Shown piece after piece: positions 10,196 through 19,047 of a stretch of 64,000 bases of DNA. The DNA comes from Pseudomonas caricapapayae (GTDB lineage: Bacteria; Pseudomonadota; Gammaproteobacteria; Pseudomonadales; Pseudomonadaceae): contig NZ_LJPW01000104.1 of NCBI RefSeq assembly GCF_001400735.1, positions 38,044-102,043 of the forward strand, in the 5' to 3' direction. Within the stretch, counting starts at the first letter, position 1. Each line of letters begins with the position of its first letter. The position numbers and the translations under genes were made by a program. A model generated the notes under the pieces. That model saw nothing but the letters and a program-made list of their open reading frames with translations, had not been told where the DNA came from and did not search any database.

Positions 10196-10516
10196 ATGCG
10201 TCTCAAGTTTGCTGTCGCCACCGTAGCCTTGCTTTCCATCCCAATGGGTTCAGCGATGGCTGACACCTTCTGGCGTAATGTGTTGTCCTCGGGTGCCACT
10301 ACCGGTTCGACGTACCTCACCTTCAAGGATCACAAGCTGATCGTCGCGGCACAGGACGATGCAGGCAGCTACGTCGCCAGCAACGGCGACATCCGTGGCC
10401 CGTTTCTGGAAGCCGCCATCGCACAGGTACGCAAAGACAATCCTGGCCTGAAAGCCACGGACATGGAGCTGGCCAACGCGATTCTGGATAAAAACCTGGT
10501 CGCTGAAAACCAGTAA
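10196..10516 (+). CDS. small exported DUF2388 family protein
   Basis: A 106-residue protein with a clear Sec signal peptide (MRLKFAVATVALLSIPMGSAMA, cleavage expected after AMA). The mature domain of about 84 residues resembles the Pseudomonas DUF2388 family (TFWRNVLSSGATTGSTYLT, then LIVAAQDDAGSYVASNG and GPFLEAAIAQVR). It should be periplasmic or secreted; no biochemical role is known to me. A GGAGTAACTCATC Shine-Dalgarno region precedes the ATG. The gene stands alone between the ATPase gene and a strong terminator shared with gcvH on the other strand. Confidence 0.85.
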   Translation: MRLKFAVATVALLSIPMGSAMADTFWRNVLSSGATTGSTYLTFKDHKLIVAAQDDAGSYVASNGDIRGPFLEAAIAQVRKDNPGLKATDMELANAILDKNLVAENQ

Positions 10517-10538
10517 GTCTTGCTGGCAAATTGCGCAT

Positions 10539-10570
10539 AAAAAATGCCGCTCGATGAGCGGCATTTTTTT
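10539..10570. terminator. bidirectional intrinsic terminator
   Basis: A GC-rich stem ATGCCGCTC/GAGCGGCAT flanked by A-runs on the left and T-runs on the right, so it works on both strands. It separates the DUF2388 gene (plus) from gcvH (minus). Confidence 0.92.
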
Positions 10571-10583
10571 GTCCAGCGATTGG

Positions 10584-10970
10584 TTATTCGCCGATCGCGC
10601 TCTTGTAACCTGCAGCGTCCAGCAATTTGGCCAGATCGGCTTCAGCGGCGCTTGGCTTCAGCTTGAAGATCCAGGCGCTGTACGGCTCGCTGTTGAGCAA
10701 CTCGGGCGAACCGCTCAGGTCTTCATTGACCTCGATCACCTCGCCCGCCACTGGCGAGTAGATGTCCGAGGCGGCCTTGACCGACTCGACAACACCGGCG
10801 GTATAAGCGGCAGCGAACACTTTGCCGACTTCCGGCAGTTCTACGAACACCACATCACCCAGCGCTTCCTGTGCGTGGTCCGAGATGCCGACGGTCACGG
10901 TGCCATCTGCTTCAAGGCGTGCCCATTCATGACTTTCGGCGAAACGCAGCTCGGCGGGAATATTGCTCAT
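10584..10970 (-). CDS. gcvH: glycine cleavage system H protein
   Basis: Lipoyl carrier protein that shuttles the aminomethyl intermediate between the P, T and L proteins of the glycine cleavage complex in the cytoplasm. Length 128 residues, as expected. The lipoylated lysine is Lys65 in [11 protein letters not shown]; the N-terminal [11 protein letters not shown] and the GWIFKL-like SAWIFKLKP segments are typical. GAGGA lies 8 nt before the ATG. It follows gcvT on the minus strand with a 43-bp gap, so the two form an operon. No gcvP is next to it, and that subunit must be encoded outside this window. Confidence 0.97.
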   Translation of the reverse strand: MSNIPAELRFAESHEWARLEADGTVTVGISDHAQEALGDVVFVELPEVGKVFAAAYTAGVVESVKAASDIYSPVAGEVIEVNEDLSGSPELLNSEPYSAWIFKLKPSAAEADLAKLLDAAGYKSAIGE

Positions 10971-11013
10971 TTAGTCATCCTCAACATCGGGTCAGCGGAA
11001 AACCCGCCATAGG

Positions 11014-12096
11014 TTAGATCAAGGTTTTGCCGTAGCGCACGAACGCTGGCTGTACCACCCGCACCGGATACCATTTACCGCGGATTTCGACCTCGGCCCG
11101 GTCAGCGGTAGCCATCGGAACGCGAGCCAGCGCAATGGATTTGCTCAGCGTAGGAGAGAAACTACCACTGGTGATCTCTCCTTCGCCAATTTCTGCGATG
11201 CGTACCACCTGATGTGCGCGTAAAACACCGCGCTCTTCAAGCACCAAACCGACGAGTTTGAAGGCACTTCCATCAGATCGCTCGCGCTCCAGCGCCTTGC
11301 GGCCGATGAAATCACGTTCGGCAGGCTCCCAGGCAATGCTCCAGGCCATATTCGAGGCCAGCGGCGACACGTGTTCACCGATGTCCTGGCCATACAGGTT
11401 CATGCCCGCTTCCAGACGCAACGTGTCACGAGCGCCCAGGCCGATCGGCGAAATACCCGCGCCGACCAGCTCATTGAAAAAGCCCTGTGCCTCTTCGGCC
11501 GGCAGCATGATCTCCAGGCCGTCTTCGCCGGTATAGCCGGTCCGCGCAATAAACCAGTCGCCGTCATCAAGCCCTTCGAACGGCTTGAGCTGGTGGATCA
11601 GTTCAGCGCGGGCACTTGAAACCAGCTCGGCAATACGGGCTCTGGCCTTTGGTCCTTGAATCGCGAGCATCGCCATTTCGCTACGCTCGACCAGCTGTAC
11701 ATCGAAGTCGCCCAGTTGTGCCTGCATCCAGGCAAGGTCCTTGACGCCGGTCGCGGCGTTGACAACCAGCCGATAACCTTCGGGCGTGAGGTAGACGATC
11801 ATGTCATCGATCACCCCGCCGCTCTCGTCCAGCATCGCGCTGTACAACGCCCGGCCCGGGGTTTTCAACTTGTCCACATCATTGGCCAGCAGGTAGCGCA
11901 GCCAGGCTTTGGCTTGCTGGCCAACGACATCGATCACATTCATGTGAGAGACATCGAAGACCCCACAGTCGCGACGCACCTGATGGTGCTCCTCGACCTG
12001 CGATCCGTAATGCAACGGCATGTCCCAGCCACCAAAATCGACCATTTTCGCGCCAAGAGCGAGGTGCAGGTCGAACAGGGGGGTACGCTGTCCCAT
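11014..12096 (-). CDS. gcvT: glycine cleavage system aminomethyltransferase (T protein)
   Basis: Tetrahydrofolate-dependent aminomethyltransferase that releases ammonia and forms methylene-THF from the H-protein-bound intermediate. It has 360 residues from this ATG, giving [26 protein letters not shown] sits upstream with good spacing, whereas the open frame back to 12249 has no such start. Typical motifs are [32 protein letters not shown] and [13 protein letters not shown]. Co-directional with gcvH. I looked for a glycine riboswitch in the roughly 150-bp leader and found no convincing tandem aptamer. Confidence 0.96.
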   Translation of the reverse strand: MGQRTPLFDLHLALGAKMVDFGGWDMPLHYGSQVEEHHQVRRDCGVFDVSHMNVIDVVGQQAKAWLRYLLANDVDKLKTPGRALYSAMLDESGGVIDDMIVYLTPEGYRLVVNAATGVKDLAWMQAQLGDFDVQLVERSEMAMLAIQGPKARARIAELVSSARAELIHQLKPFEGLDDGDWFIARTGYTGEDGLEIMLPAEEAQGFFNELVGAGISPIGLGARDTLRLEAGMNLYGQDIGEHVSPLASNMAWSIAWEPAERDFIGRKALERERSDGSAFKLVGLVLEERGVLRAHQVVRIAEIGEGEITSGSFSPTLSKSIALARVPMATADRAEVEIRGKWYPVRVVQPAFVRYGKTLI

Positions 12097-12249
12097 GGGT
12101 TTCTCCTTCCGGGCGTGGCGAAGGTGCGGGCAGAAAAAATCGGCAAGCCCCCAATAAACCGGAGTTTGCAGCACGTTACAGCTGACCGAATAATCTGACA
12201 GACCGCACCAATTGCGGCGCATTGTAGCCGCAAGGTGAAGGACCCGCAC

Positions 12250-13905
12250 CTAACCAATCTGACGGGCAGAGCGACGAATCAACCCAATGACGGGTAATAA
12301 TCCTACAAGCACCAGCGACAAAGCTGGCAATGCCGCTCGTGCCCACTCGCCCTCGCTGGTCATTTCGAAGACGCGCACCGCCAGCGTATCCCAGCCAAAC
12401 GGGCGCATCAGCAAGGTCGCCGGCATCTCTTTGAGTACATCGACGAACACCAGCAGCGCCGCGCTCAGGGCTCCCGGAATCAGCAGCGGCAGATACACGT
12501 TGAGAAACAACTTTGGCCCGCTGACGCCCAGACTGCGCGCAGCTTCAGGCAGTGATGGACGGATGCGCGACAGGCTATGCTCCAGCGGCCCGAAGGCGAC
12601 GGCGATGAAACGTACGAGATAGGCCAGCAGCAGCGCCGAGAGGCTGCCCAGCAGCAACGGTTTGCCTGCACCACCCAGCCAGCCGGAAAGCGGAACCACC
12701 AGCTCACGGTCCAGATAACTGAACGCCAGCATGATCGAAACGGCCAGTACCGACCCCGGTAATGCATAGCCGAGGTTGGCGAGACTGACGCCGGAGCGGA
12801 TTACAGGCGTGGGAGCCATGCGTCGGGCGAAAGCCAGAACCAGCGCCACGCTGACAGTGATCAACGCCGCCATGCCGCCCAGGTAGAGCGTGTGCAGAAC
12901 CAGGCCGGTGTAGCGCTCATCAAGATCGAACCGGCCGCGCTGCCAGACCCAGACAATCAATTGCAGCACCGGCACCACGAAGGCACAGAGAAACACCAGC
13001 CCACACCACAGGCTGGCACCCCAGGCCTTGACGCCGCGCAGCGGGTAAAGCGCAGCGCCGCGCGGGCGCTCATTGGTCGGGCGGCTTGCACCCCGGGCAC
13101 GACGTTCGCCATACAGCAGCACCAGCACGGCCAACAGCAGCAGGCTCGCCAGTTGCGCAGCGCTGGACAGGCTGAAGAAGCCGTACCAGGTCTTGTAGAT
13201 TGCCGTGGTGAAGGTGTCGAAGTTGAACACTGACACTGCACCGAAATCGGCCAGGGTTTCCATCAACGCCAGCGCCACGCCCGCTCCGATGGCAGGACGC
13301 GCCATGGGCAGCGCCACGCGCCAGAACGCCTGCAAGGGCGTGTTGCCCAGCACTCGCGCAGCTTCCATCAAGCCCTTGCCCTGCGCCAGAAACGCCGTGC
13401 GCGCCAACAGGTAGACGTAGGGATAGAAGACCAGCACCAGCACGATGATCACCCCACCGGTGGAGCGTACCCGAGGCAGGCGAAGACCGGAACCGAACCA
13501 TTCGCGCATCAGGGTTTGTACCGGGCCGGAAAAATCCAGCAGCCCGACAAACACAAATGCCAGTACGTAGGCAGGGATCGCGAACGGCAGCATCAGCGCC
13601 CAGTCCAGCCAGCGACGCCCTGGAAACTCACACAGGCTGGTCAGCCAGGCCAGACTCACCCCCAGCAGCGTCACACCCACGCCGACACCCAGCACCAGAA
13701 TCAACGTGTTACCCAGCAGACGGGACATCTGGGTTTCCAGCAGGTGTGCCCATATCTGTTGGTCAATGGTCTCCCACGACAGCAGCAGCACGCTTAGCGG
13801 CAACAACACCAGCGCAGCGATGGCGAAGACCAGCGGATACCAGCGACGTTGGACAGGATGGGCCAAGGGGGTTCTCGAAATGAGGGGGTTTAGGAGCGTG
13901 CGCAC
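12250..13905 (-). CDS. iron-type ABC transporter permease (FbpB/ThiP-like)
   Basis: Inner-membrane permease of 551 residues with two fused BPD-type permease halves and about twelve hydrophobic segments. Each half carries an EAA-type cytoplasmic loop (EAARVLGNTPLQAFWRVALP; EAARSLGVSGPKLFLNVYLP). It would move iron (or a similar cation) delivered by the binding protein encoded just upstream. The chosen GTG start opens the frame. A TTG at 13866 giving (M)AHPVQRRW is an equally reasonable start and neither has a clear Shine-Dalgarno. No ATP-binding subunit gene is adjacent. The REP doublet upstream separates it from the binding-protein gene. Confidence 0.9.
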   Translation of the reverse strand: MRTLLNPLISRTPLAHPVQRRWYPLVFAIAALVLLPLSVLLLSWETIDQQIWAHLLETQMSRLLGNTLILVLGVGVGVTLLGVSLAWLTSLCEFPGRRWLDWALMLPFAIPAYVLAFVFVGLLDFSGPVQTLMREWFGSGLRLPRVRSTGGVIIVLVLVFYPYVYLLARTAFLAQGKGLMEAARVLGNTPLQAFWRVALPMARPAIGAGVALALMETLADFGAVSVFNFDTFTTAIYKTWYGFFSLSSAAQLASLLLLAVLVLLYGERRARGASRPTNERPRGAALYPLRGVKAWGASLWCGLVFLCAFVVPVLQLIVWVWQRGRFDLDERYTGLVLHTLYLGGMAALITVSVALVLAFARRMAPTPVIRSGVSLANLGYALPGSVLAVSIMLAFSYLDRELVVPLSGWLGGAGKPLLLGSLSALLLAYLVRFIAVAFGPLEHSLSRIRPSLPEAARSLGVSGPKLFLNVYLPLLIPGALSAALLVFVDVLKEMPATLLMRPFGWDTLAVRVFEMTSEGEWARAALPALSLVLVGLLPVIGLIRRSARQIG

Positions 13906-13934
13906 AGGTCTGCTTCTGATTCTGGCTGAAAGCC

Positions 13935-14024
13935 GTAGGAGCGGACTTGTCCGCGAAAAGGCCGGTACATTCTCAGAAAATGCACTATCTGAACTGACGG
14001 CTTCGCGGACAAGTCCGCTCCCAC
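13935..14024. repeat. REP doublet (REPIN/BIME type)
   Basis: Two inverted copies of a 23-bp Pseudomonas REP sequence. One reads GTAGGAGCGGACTTG... (13935-13957). The other is its reverse complement (14002-14024, ending GTCCGCTCCCAC). About 44 bp lie between them. Each copy contains the GCGGACTTGTCCGC palindrome and the pair can form one long hairpin. It sits between the iron-binding-protein gene and its permease gene, where such elements can shape mRNA stability. Confidence 0.85.
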
Positions 14025-14055
14025 GCCCTTCGGGCAGAAGCCAGAAAGCCCTGTA

Positions 14056-14095
14056 TTCCGGGCTCGTCAGGGCTTGTGTATACCGCTGAGCGTGG
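14056..14095. repeat. short dispersed repeat, copy 1
   Basis: The first 25 bases (from TTCCGGGCTC) match the first 25 bases of the segment at 34804 with only two differences, and both are followed by a TGAGCG...GCGTGG-like tail. Both copies lie just past the 3' end of a gene. I do not recognise a named family. Confidence 0.5.
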
Positions 14096-14119
14096 CGCGA
14101 TAAAGCGGTGCGTATTAAA

Positions 14120-15121
14120 TCAATTCCAGCCCGCGCGATCCATCATGCGGATCGCTTCTGCCTGACGCTTGCCTGCCACTTCGACCGGGATGGTGTCGGC
14201 CCTGAACTGCCCCCAGCTGGCCACTTCTTCTGACGGTGCCACTTTCGGGTTGGCCGGGAACTCCTGATTGACGCTGGAGAAGATTTTCTGCGCTTCGGGG
14301 CCGGTCATCCACTCAACCAGCGCCTTGGCCGCTTCAGGGTGCGGAGCATGCTTTGTCAGGCCGATACCCGACAGGTTTACATGGACGCCCCGATCCGCCT
14401 GATTGGGCCAGAACAGCTTCACCGCCAGATCCGGCTTCTCCTTGTGCAGACGACCGTAGTAGTAGGAATTGACGATCCCCACATCGCACTGCCCGGAATT
14501 GATTGCCTCAAGCACGGCGATGTCGTCGGAAAACACATCGGTGGACAGGTTGTTCACCCAGCCTTTCAGAATTTTCTCGGATGCATCGGCACCGTGGGTT
14601 TCGATCAGCGTGGCGGTCAGCGACTGGTTGTAGACCTTTTTCGCTGTACGCAGGCACAGGCGCCCTTCCCAGTTCTTGTCGGCCAGCGCCTCATACGTGG
14701 TCAGCTCGACGGGTTTTACCCGGTCAGTCGAATAGGCAATGGTTCGCGCACGAAGGCTCAGGCCGGTCCAGCCGTGAGTGGACGAGCGATACTGCGGGGG
14801 AATGTTGGCTTCGATCACCGGCGAGGTGAATGGCTGCAGGATGCCCATCTGTTCGGCTTGCCAGAGGTTGCCGGCGTCGACAGTCAGCAACAGGTCGGCG
14901 GTGGCATTCTCGCCTTCGGCCTTGATGCGTTGCATCAATGGCGCTTCCTTGTCGGTGATGAACTTGATCTTTACCCCGGTGCTGGCCGTGTACGCATCGA
15001 ACACCGGTTTGATCAGCTCGTCGATCCGGGACGAATACACCACCACTTCGTCAGCGGCCTGAGCAGCGCTGCCCAGTAAAGTCAGCGTCATAGCCGCCAG
15101 AAGTCGCTTGCTTGCCTGCAT
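14120..15121 (-). CDS. periplasmic iron(III)-type ABC binding protein (FbpA/FutA-like)
   Basis: Extracytoplasmic solute-binding protein of 333 residues, probably for ferric iron. The start is the ATG giving [20 protein letters not shown], a normal signal peptide with cleavage expected after AQA, just before the mature [11 protein letters not shown]. The longer frame to 15169 is rejected because it hides the signal peptide. Ferric-binding features include [18 protein letters not shown] and the consecutive tyrosines in [10 protein letters not shown] (about 219-221), which coordinate iron in FbpA-type proteins. It precedes the permease gene on the same strand. Other anions or cations cannot be excluded. 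Confidence 0.92.
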   Translation of the reverse strand: MQASKRLLAAMTLTLLGSAAQAADEVVVYSSRIDELIKPVFDAYTASTGVKIKFITDKEAPLMQRIKAEGENATADLLLTVDAGNLWQAEQMGILQPFTSPVIEANIPPQYRSSTHGWTGLSLRARTIAYSTDRVKPVELTTYEALADKNWEGRLCLRTAKKVYNQSLTATLIETHGADASEKILKGWVNNLSTDVFSDDIAVLEAINSGQCDVGIVNSYYYGRLHKEKPDLAVKLFWPNQADRGVHVNLSGIGLTKHAPHPEAAKALVEWMTGPEAQKIFSSVNQEFPANPKVAPSEEVASWGQFRADTIPVEVAGKRQAEAIRMMDRAGWN

Positions 15122-15150
15122 CGGGGTATCTCGCGTTCGCAAATGAGGCG

Positions 15151-15171
15151 AAATGGTAGTGAATCCCATTT
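15151..15171. promoter_or_regulatory. inverted repeat upstream of the iron-binding-protein gene
   Basis: AAATGG-N9-CCATTT, an exact 6-bp inverted repeat 30 bp before the ATG of the binding-protein gene. The position suits an operator, possibly iron-responsive, but it does not match a canonical Fur box well. Confidence 0.35.
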
Positions 15172-15237
15172 GCTATCTCAATCGAAGAGGCAGCAGAGCC
15201 GTTACCGGATGTTTCTGGACTTAATACATGCAGCTCA

Positions 15238-15948
15238 TCAGCAAACCGCTCGGGCTCTGGAAAAGTTCGCAACCCTGCGCAACCGTTCCACATCAAACAC
15301 TTCAAGCTGCAATTCCCCCAGGCGCACGATCTTGCGCTCATGCAGGTCCTGAAGCACTTCCAGCAAGGCCGGAGGCGACAGCGCCAGACGCTCCACGGCC
15401 TGAATGTCCTCCAGCACAATCAGACGACGCGCCTGACTCAGCGTGCCGTAACCCTCACTCAGCATCAATAGACGCCACGCGACTCTCGCCCTGGGCGGCA
15501 GTCGGCGCATTTTCTCGGGGTTCTGCAAGGGCAAGCCGATTTTCTGGCTGAGTAATGCGGCAAACCAGCGCCAGTATTCCGGGTGCCTGTCGAGCAACCG
15601 GACAAGGAATTGCTGAGGGATCTGCAGAAAAATGCTTTGCTCCAGCGAACGGACCTCAAAACGGCGAGCCAGCCCGTCAAACAGCGAGACTTCGCCAAAC
15701 CAGCAAGGCAATCGCGCTGGCTCCATAGACGAAAGCAGCCGCTGCTCCCGAGCACCACCGATACGCACGCTGCCCTCAAGCAACACATAAAGACCGCAAG
15801 GTAGATCACCCTTCTCGAACAGCGGCCTGCCGGGCGTCTTGCGCCTCTGGCGCGCGGCGTCCAGCAAGCTATCCTGCAAACCGGCCGGTAAATGGGAGAA
15901 CCAGTGATCGGATAGCAATCGTGACCGCCACGCCGCTCCATTTGTCAT
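15238..15948 (-). CDS. Crp/Fnr-family regulator-like protein
   Basis: 236 residues with a cyclic-nucleotide-binding-type beta-barrel in the first about 130 (RPLFEKGDLPCGLYVLLEGSVRIGG, then WFGEVSLFDGLARRFEVRSLEQS). The dimerisation helix and a C-terminal region in the position of the winged helix follow. The C-terminal helix-turn-helix is poorly conserved: I see LSQARRLIVLEDIQAVERLALS rather than the usual LG.S..TVSR pattern. No iron-sulfur cysteine set is present, so it is not a true FNR. Divergent from the Mpo1-like gene, and it may regulate neighbours. Ligand and targets are unknown. Confidence 0.75.
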   Translation of the reverse strand: MTNGAAWRSRLLSDHWFSHLPAGLQDSLLDAARQRRKTPGRPLFEKGDLPCGLYVLLEGSVRIGGAREQRLLSSMEPARLPCWFGEVSLFDGLARRFEVRSLEQSIFLQIPQQFLVRLLDRHPEYWRWFAALLSQKIGLPLQNPEKMRRLPPRARVAWRLLMLSEGYGTLSQARRLIVLEDIQAVERLALSPPALLEVLQDLHERKIVRLGELQLEVFDVERLRRVANFSRARAVC

Positions 15949-16029
15949 TTTTGCTCCCTTTTATTCCAGGCACACGTGCTATACAACGATCTTAGCTCAA
16001 GCCGATCATCGTCTCAGGCAGGAATAATA

Positions 16030-16554
16030 ATGAAAACCCTTGTCGATCATCTCAGCCAATATGCGGCCTATCACCGTGATTCGCGCAATATCGTGACGCA
16101 CTTCGTGGGCATTCCCCTGATTGTGCTGGCTGTGGCGGTACTTCTGTCGCGTCCGGGCTGGACCATGGCCGGATTGTGGATTTCGCCTGCTGCATTGCTG
16201 GCCCTGGGCTCGACGATTTTCTACCTGCGTCTGGATCGCCCGCTGGGCGTGGTCATGGCAGTGCTGCTGGCACTGTGCATCTGGGCCGGGGCCAACCTTG
16301 CGCAACAGCCAACCATGGTCTGGCTGAGTGCCGGCGTCGGGCTTTTTGTGGTGGGCTGGATCATCCAGTTCGTGGGCCATTACTACGAAGGGCGCAAACC
16401 GGCATTTATCGATGACGTGACCGGCCTGATCATCGGCCCGCTGTTCGTGGTTGCCGAACTGGCGTTTCTGACAGGCCTGCGCAAACCGCTGCAACACGCT
16501 ATCGAAGAGCGCTCCGGCCCGGTGGGGCGCAATACCCGCAAGGCTGCGCTCTAG
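16030..16554 (+). CDS. Mpo1-like (DUF962) membrane protein
   Basis: Integral inner-membrane protein of 174 residues with about four to five hydrophobic helices. The family includes yeast Mpo1, an iron(II)-dependent dioxygenase acting on 2-hydroxy fatty acids. Conserved histidine features are visible: YAAYHRDSRNIVTHFVGIP at the N-terminus and IIQFVGHYYEGRKPA in the last third. The ATG follows an AGGAAT Shine-Dalgarno; the longer frame from 15976 is rejected. The bacterial substrate is not established and the enzymatic role is inferred from the family. Confidence 0.85.
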   Translation: MKTLVDHLSQYAAYHRDSRNIVTHFVGIPLIVLAVAVLLSRPGWTMAGLWISPAALLALGSTIFYLRLDRPLGVVMAVLLALCIWAGANLAQQPTMVWLSAGVGLFVVGWIIQFVGHYYEGRKPAFIDDVTGLIIGPLFVVAELAFLTGLRKPLQHAIEERSGPVGRNTRKAAL

Positions 16555-16615
16555 GCGCGGAAGACCGATCGCCGGCAACGGATCGTCGTTGCCCGCGACC
16601 ATTCGTTTCCGGGTT

Positions 16616-18547
16616 CTAGCCCGTGAGGCCGCTGGTGTTCTGCAGCCCGGCCAGCAACAGCCGTTGATACAACTCTTCACGCAAGCCCTGAGGCTGATCG
16701 AGCTGCATGCGTTGCAAATGCTCCGGGAAAGCGTCAGGGTCCGGCGCGTCGAGGGTGGCTTTACCCAATTCGAGAATTTCGGTGAGTTTCAGTTTGCTTT
16801 TCAGCCAGTTCAACGCTCGCAACAAGTCGCGCTCTTCGGCTGTAAAGTCGCAACCCAGCGGGTATTCGGTAAACAGTGACGGATAGCGCGCTGCCGTGTC
16901 CTTGAGGCGTTCCGGAGTGTTTTCTGTGAAGCGTGGATCAAGGCTGAAATCCCTGGGCAACTTTCCGGCCTTTTGTGCCTGCTCGATCAAGCCGGACTGG
17001 AACCGCGAGTCGGTGATGTTCAGGATGCGCTCAATTACCGTGGCGTCGGTCTGACCGCGCAGATCGGCGATGCCGTATTCGGTCACGACAATATCGCGAA
17101 GGTGCCGGGGGATCGTTGTGTGGCCATACTGCCAGACAATGTTGGAGCTGACCTCACCGCCCGATTCACGCCAGCTGCGCAGCATCAGGATCGAGCGAGC
17201 GCCCTCCAGCGCGTGGGCCTGCGCGACAAAGTTGTACTGGCCGCCCACACCGCTGAGCACTCGGCCATCTTCCAGTTGATCAGCCACTGCTGCGCCCATC
17301 AGGGTGACAGTGAAAGCACTGTTGATGAAGCGTGCATCGCGACGTTGCAGGCGCTTGAGTTCTTCCTGACCGTAAAGCTCGTTGATGTAGCTGATCGCAG
17401 TCATGTTGAACTGCGCCAGCCGCTCGCGGGGCAGCTCGCGCAATCGCTCATAGAAACTGCGCGGGCCAAGGAAGAATCCGCCGTGCACGACCACGCCATC
17501 GGGGTGGGCGTCTTCATCCAGCGTGCCCATGTTGGCCAGACGTTGCAGCTCTGCGTCGGCATACACTTTGCGCCGCACGATCCCGGCATCGGCGAGTACC
17601 AGCAGGCCGTTGACGAACATCTCGCTGCAACCGTAAAGGCCCGTGGCGAACGGCTGAACACCGCCTTCCCGATCGATCAGGGTCTGCCAGTTACTCATGT
17701 TCAACTCGGCCAGCAGGCCGCGCCAGGTTTCGTTATCGGCCTGCCGGGCCAGCAGTGCGCCGGTCAGTGCATCCCCCATCGAGCCGATGCCTATCTGTAA
17801 GGTCCCGCCGTCACGCACCAGTGTGCTGGCGTGCAGACCGATCAAGTGGTCCTGATAGCCTACCGGCATGTTCGGGGTGGAAAACAATGTGCTGCACTCA
17901 TCTGCGTCGATCAGCAGGTCAAAGGCCTCGACGTCCAGCTCAGAGTCACCCGGCATGTAAGGCAGGTCGGCATGAACCTGGCCAAGCATCAGAATGGTTT
18001 CTCCGGCAGCGCGGCGCCTGGCGATCATGGGCAGCAGGTCGAGGGTCACGTCGGGGTTGCAACTCAGGCTCAACGTGCCCGGCCGCTGATCATCGCGGGC
18101 CACCAGTTGCGCAACCAGATTCAGACCGTTGGCGTTGATGTCGCGGGCGGCATGGCTGTAATTGCTGCTGACATAGTCTTGCTGGGCGGACTCACTGTTC
18201 AGCAGGCTGCCCGGCTGCATGAAGAATTGCTGCACGCGAACGTTGGGCGCAAGTTTGTCGCGCCGCAGCGCGGCCAGAAACTCCAGCTCGGGGTAATCGC
18301 CGAACACCCGCTCCAGAAACGGTTCCAGAAACCGCGCCTGCAAACCCTCTCCCGGTGTTGGCCGCCCCAGTGTCAGCGCGGTGTAGATCGTCAGCCGTCG
18401 CTCAGGCATCCGGCTGATGCGCTGGTACAGCGCGTTGACGAACCTGTTGGGCTTGCCAAGCCCGAGCGGCATGCCAAGGTGGATATGCTCGGGCAGTTGC
18501 GCCAGAACGTGATCGACAGCGTGCTCGATAGAACAGGAATACGGCAT
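16616..18547 (-). CDS. acetyl-CoA hydrolase/transferase family protein
   Basis: Large CoA-handling enzyme of 643 residues with both halves of the acetyl-CoA hydrolase/transferase fold. Recognisable blocks are IHLGMPLGLGKPNRFVNALY near the N-terminus and DGGTLQIGIGSMGDALTGAL in the middle. GVGGQYNFVAQAHAL and the C-terminal IVVTEYGIADLRGQTD complete the series. It could hydrolyse acetyl-CoA or transfer CoA between short-chain acids; sequence alone does not decide. AGGAGC lies 7 nt before the ATG. Convergent with the Mpo1-like gene; a repeat separates it from cytochrome c5 upstream. Confidence 0.9.
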   Translation of the reverse strand: MPYSCSIEHAVDHVLAQLPEHIHLGMPLGLGKPNRFVNALYQRISRMPERRLTIYTALTLGRPTPGEGLQARFLEPFLERVFGDYPELEFLAALRRDKLAPNVRVQQFFMQPGSLLNSESAQQDYVSSNYSHAARDINANGLNLVAQLVARDDQRPGTLSLSCNPDVTLDLLPMIARRRAAGETILMLGQVHADLPYMPGDSELDVEAFDLLIDADECSTLFSTPNMPVGYQDHLIGLHASTLVRDGGTLQIGIGSMGDALTGALLARQADNETWRGLLAELNMSNWQTLIDREGGVQPFATGLYGCSEMFVNGLLVLADAGIVRRKVYADAELQRLANMGTLDEDAHPDGVVVHGGFFLGPRSFYERLRELPRERLAQFNMTAISYINELYGQEELKRLQRRDARFINSAFTVTLMGAAVADQLEDGRVLSGVGGQYNFVAQAHALEGARSILMLRSWRESGGEVSSNIVWQYGHTTIPRHLRDIVVTEYGIADLRGQTDATVIERILNITDSRFQSGLIEQAQKAGKLPRDFSLDPRFTENTPERLKDTAARYPSLFTEYPLGCDFTAEERDLLRALNWLKSKLKLTEILELGKATLDAPDPDAFPEHLQRMQLDQPQGLREELYQRLLLAGLQNTSGLTG

Positions 18548-18593
18548 CCCAGCGCTCCTGAATTGTTATATAAGTGCAGGTTGGACCGATGAC

Positions 18594-18697
18594 GGAGCGA
18601 AAGCGTTGCATGCTCGCCACGCCCATCGTTCAGGACCCTCTGCGTCCAGCATGAGTTAACGCGGAGCGTCACGAAATGCATTACCACGCGAGTATGC
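18594..18697. repeat. P. syringae palindromic repeat, diverged copy
   Basis: Contains ACCCTCTGCGTCCAGC, GCGGAGCGTCACGAAATGCAT and a CCACGCGAGTATGCAC tail, matching parts of the fuller copy at 7930. It fills the gap between the cytochrome c5 gene and the acetyl-CoA hydrolase gene. Confidence 0.6.
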
Positions 18698-18700
18698 ACT

Positions 18701-19024
18701 TCACTTCAGCCCGGACATGCTCCGGATGGCGCTCTTCAATTCGTCGTCGGTGCAATCGCCGCAGGTGCCCTTGGGCGGCATGATGCCGAGGCCCTTGATG
18801 GTGCTGGCCAGCAATCCATCAAGACCGCCTTTTTGACGGACCCGTTCTTCCCAGGCCGCTGTATCACCGATCTTCGGTGCGTTGAGCAGGCCGACGCTAT
18901 GGCAGGCGACGCAATGGGCAGCAATGATGTCGTCGGAAGATCGCGCGGTGTCGGCTGCCTGAGCATCGAGCGCGCAGAACGTCAGAGCGCCCGCAAAGGT
19001 CAGAATCCTGCTGGTCAGTTTCAC
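18701..19024 (-). CDS. periplasmic cytochrome c5-type monohaem protein
   Basis: A 107-residue exported c-type cytochrome that would carry electrons in the periplasm. A Sec signal peptide (MKLTSRILTFAGALTFCALDAQA) precedes a haem-attachment motif CVACH. The distal methionine is probably in LGIMPPKGTC. The Cys pair CGDC near the C-terminus is the cytochrome c5 disulfide. Translation probably begins at GTG. It lies 23 bp downstream of pauR on the same strand and may be co-transcribed. The redox partner cannot be read from sequence. Confidence 0.9.
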   Translation of the reverse strand: MKLTSRILTFAGALTFCALDAQAADTARSSDDIIAAHCVACHSVGLLNAPKIGDTAAWEERVRQKGGLDGLLASTIKGLGIMPPKGTCGDCTDDELKSAIRSMSGLK

Positions 19025-19047
19025 ACGTCACTCTGCATGGGGGCGGG

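Noticed and set aside
12097..12249. Glycine riboswitch upstream of gcvT
   Set aside because: The gap is about 150 bp and I could not find the paired aptamer cores; no expression platform is visible.
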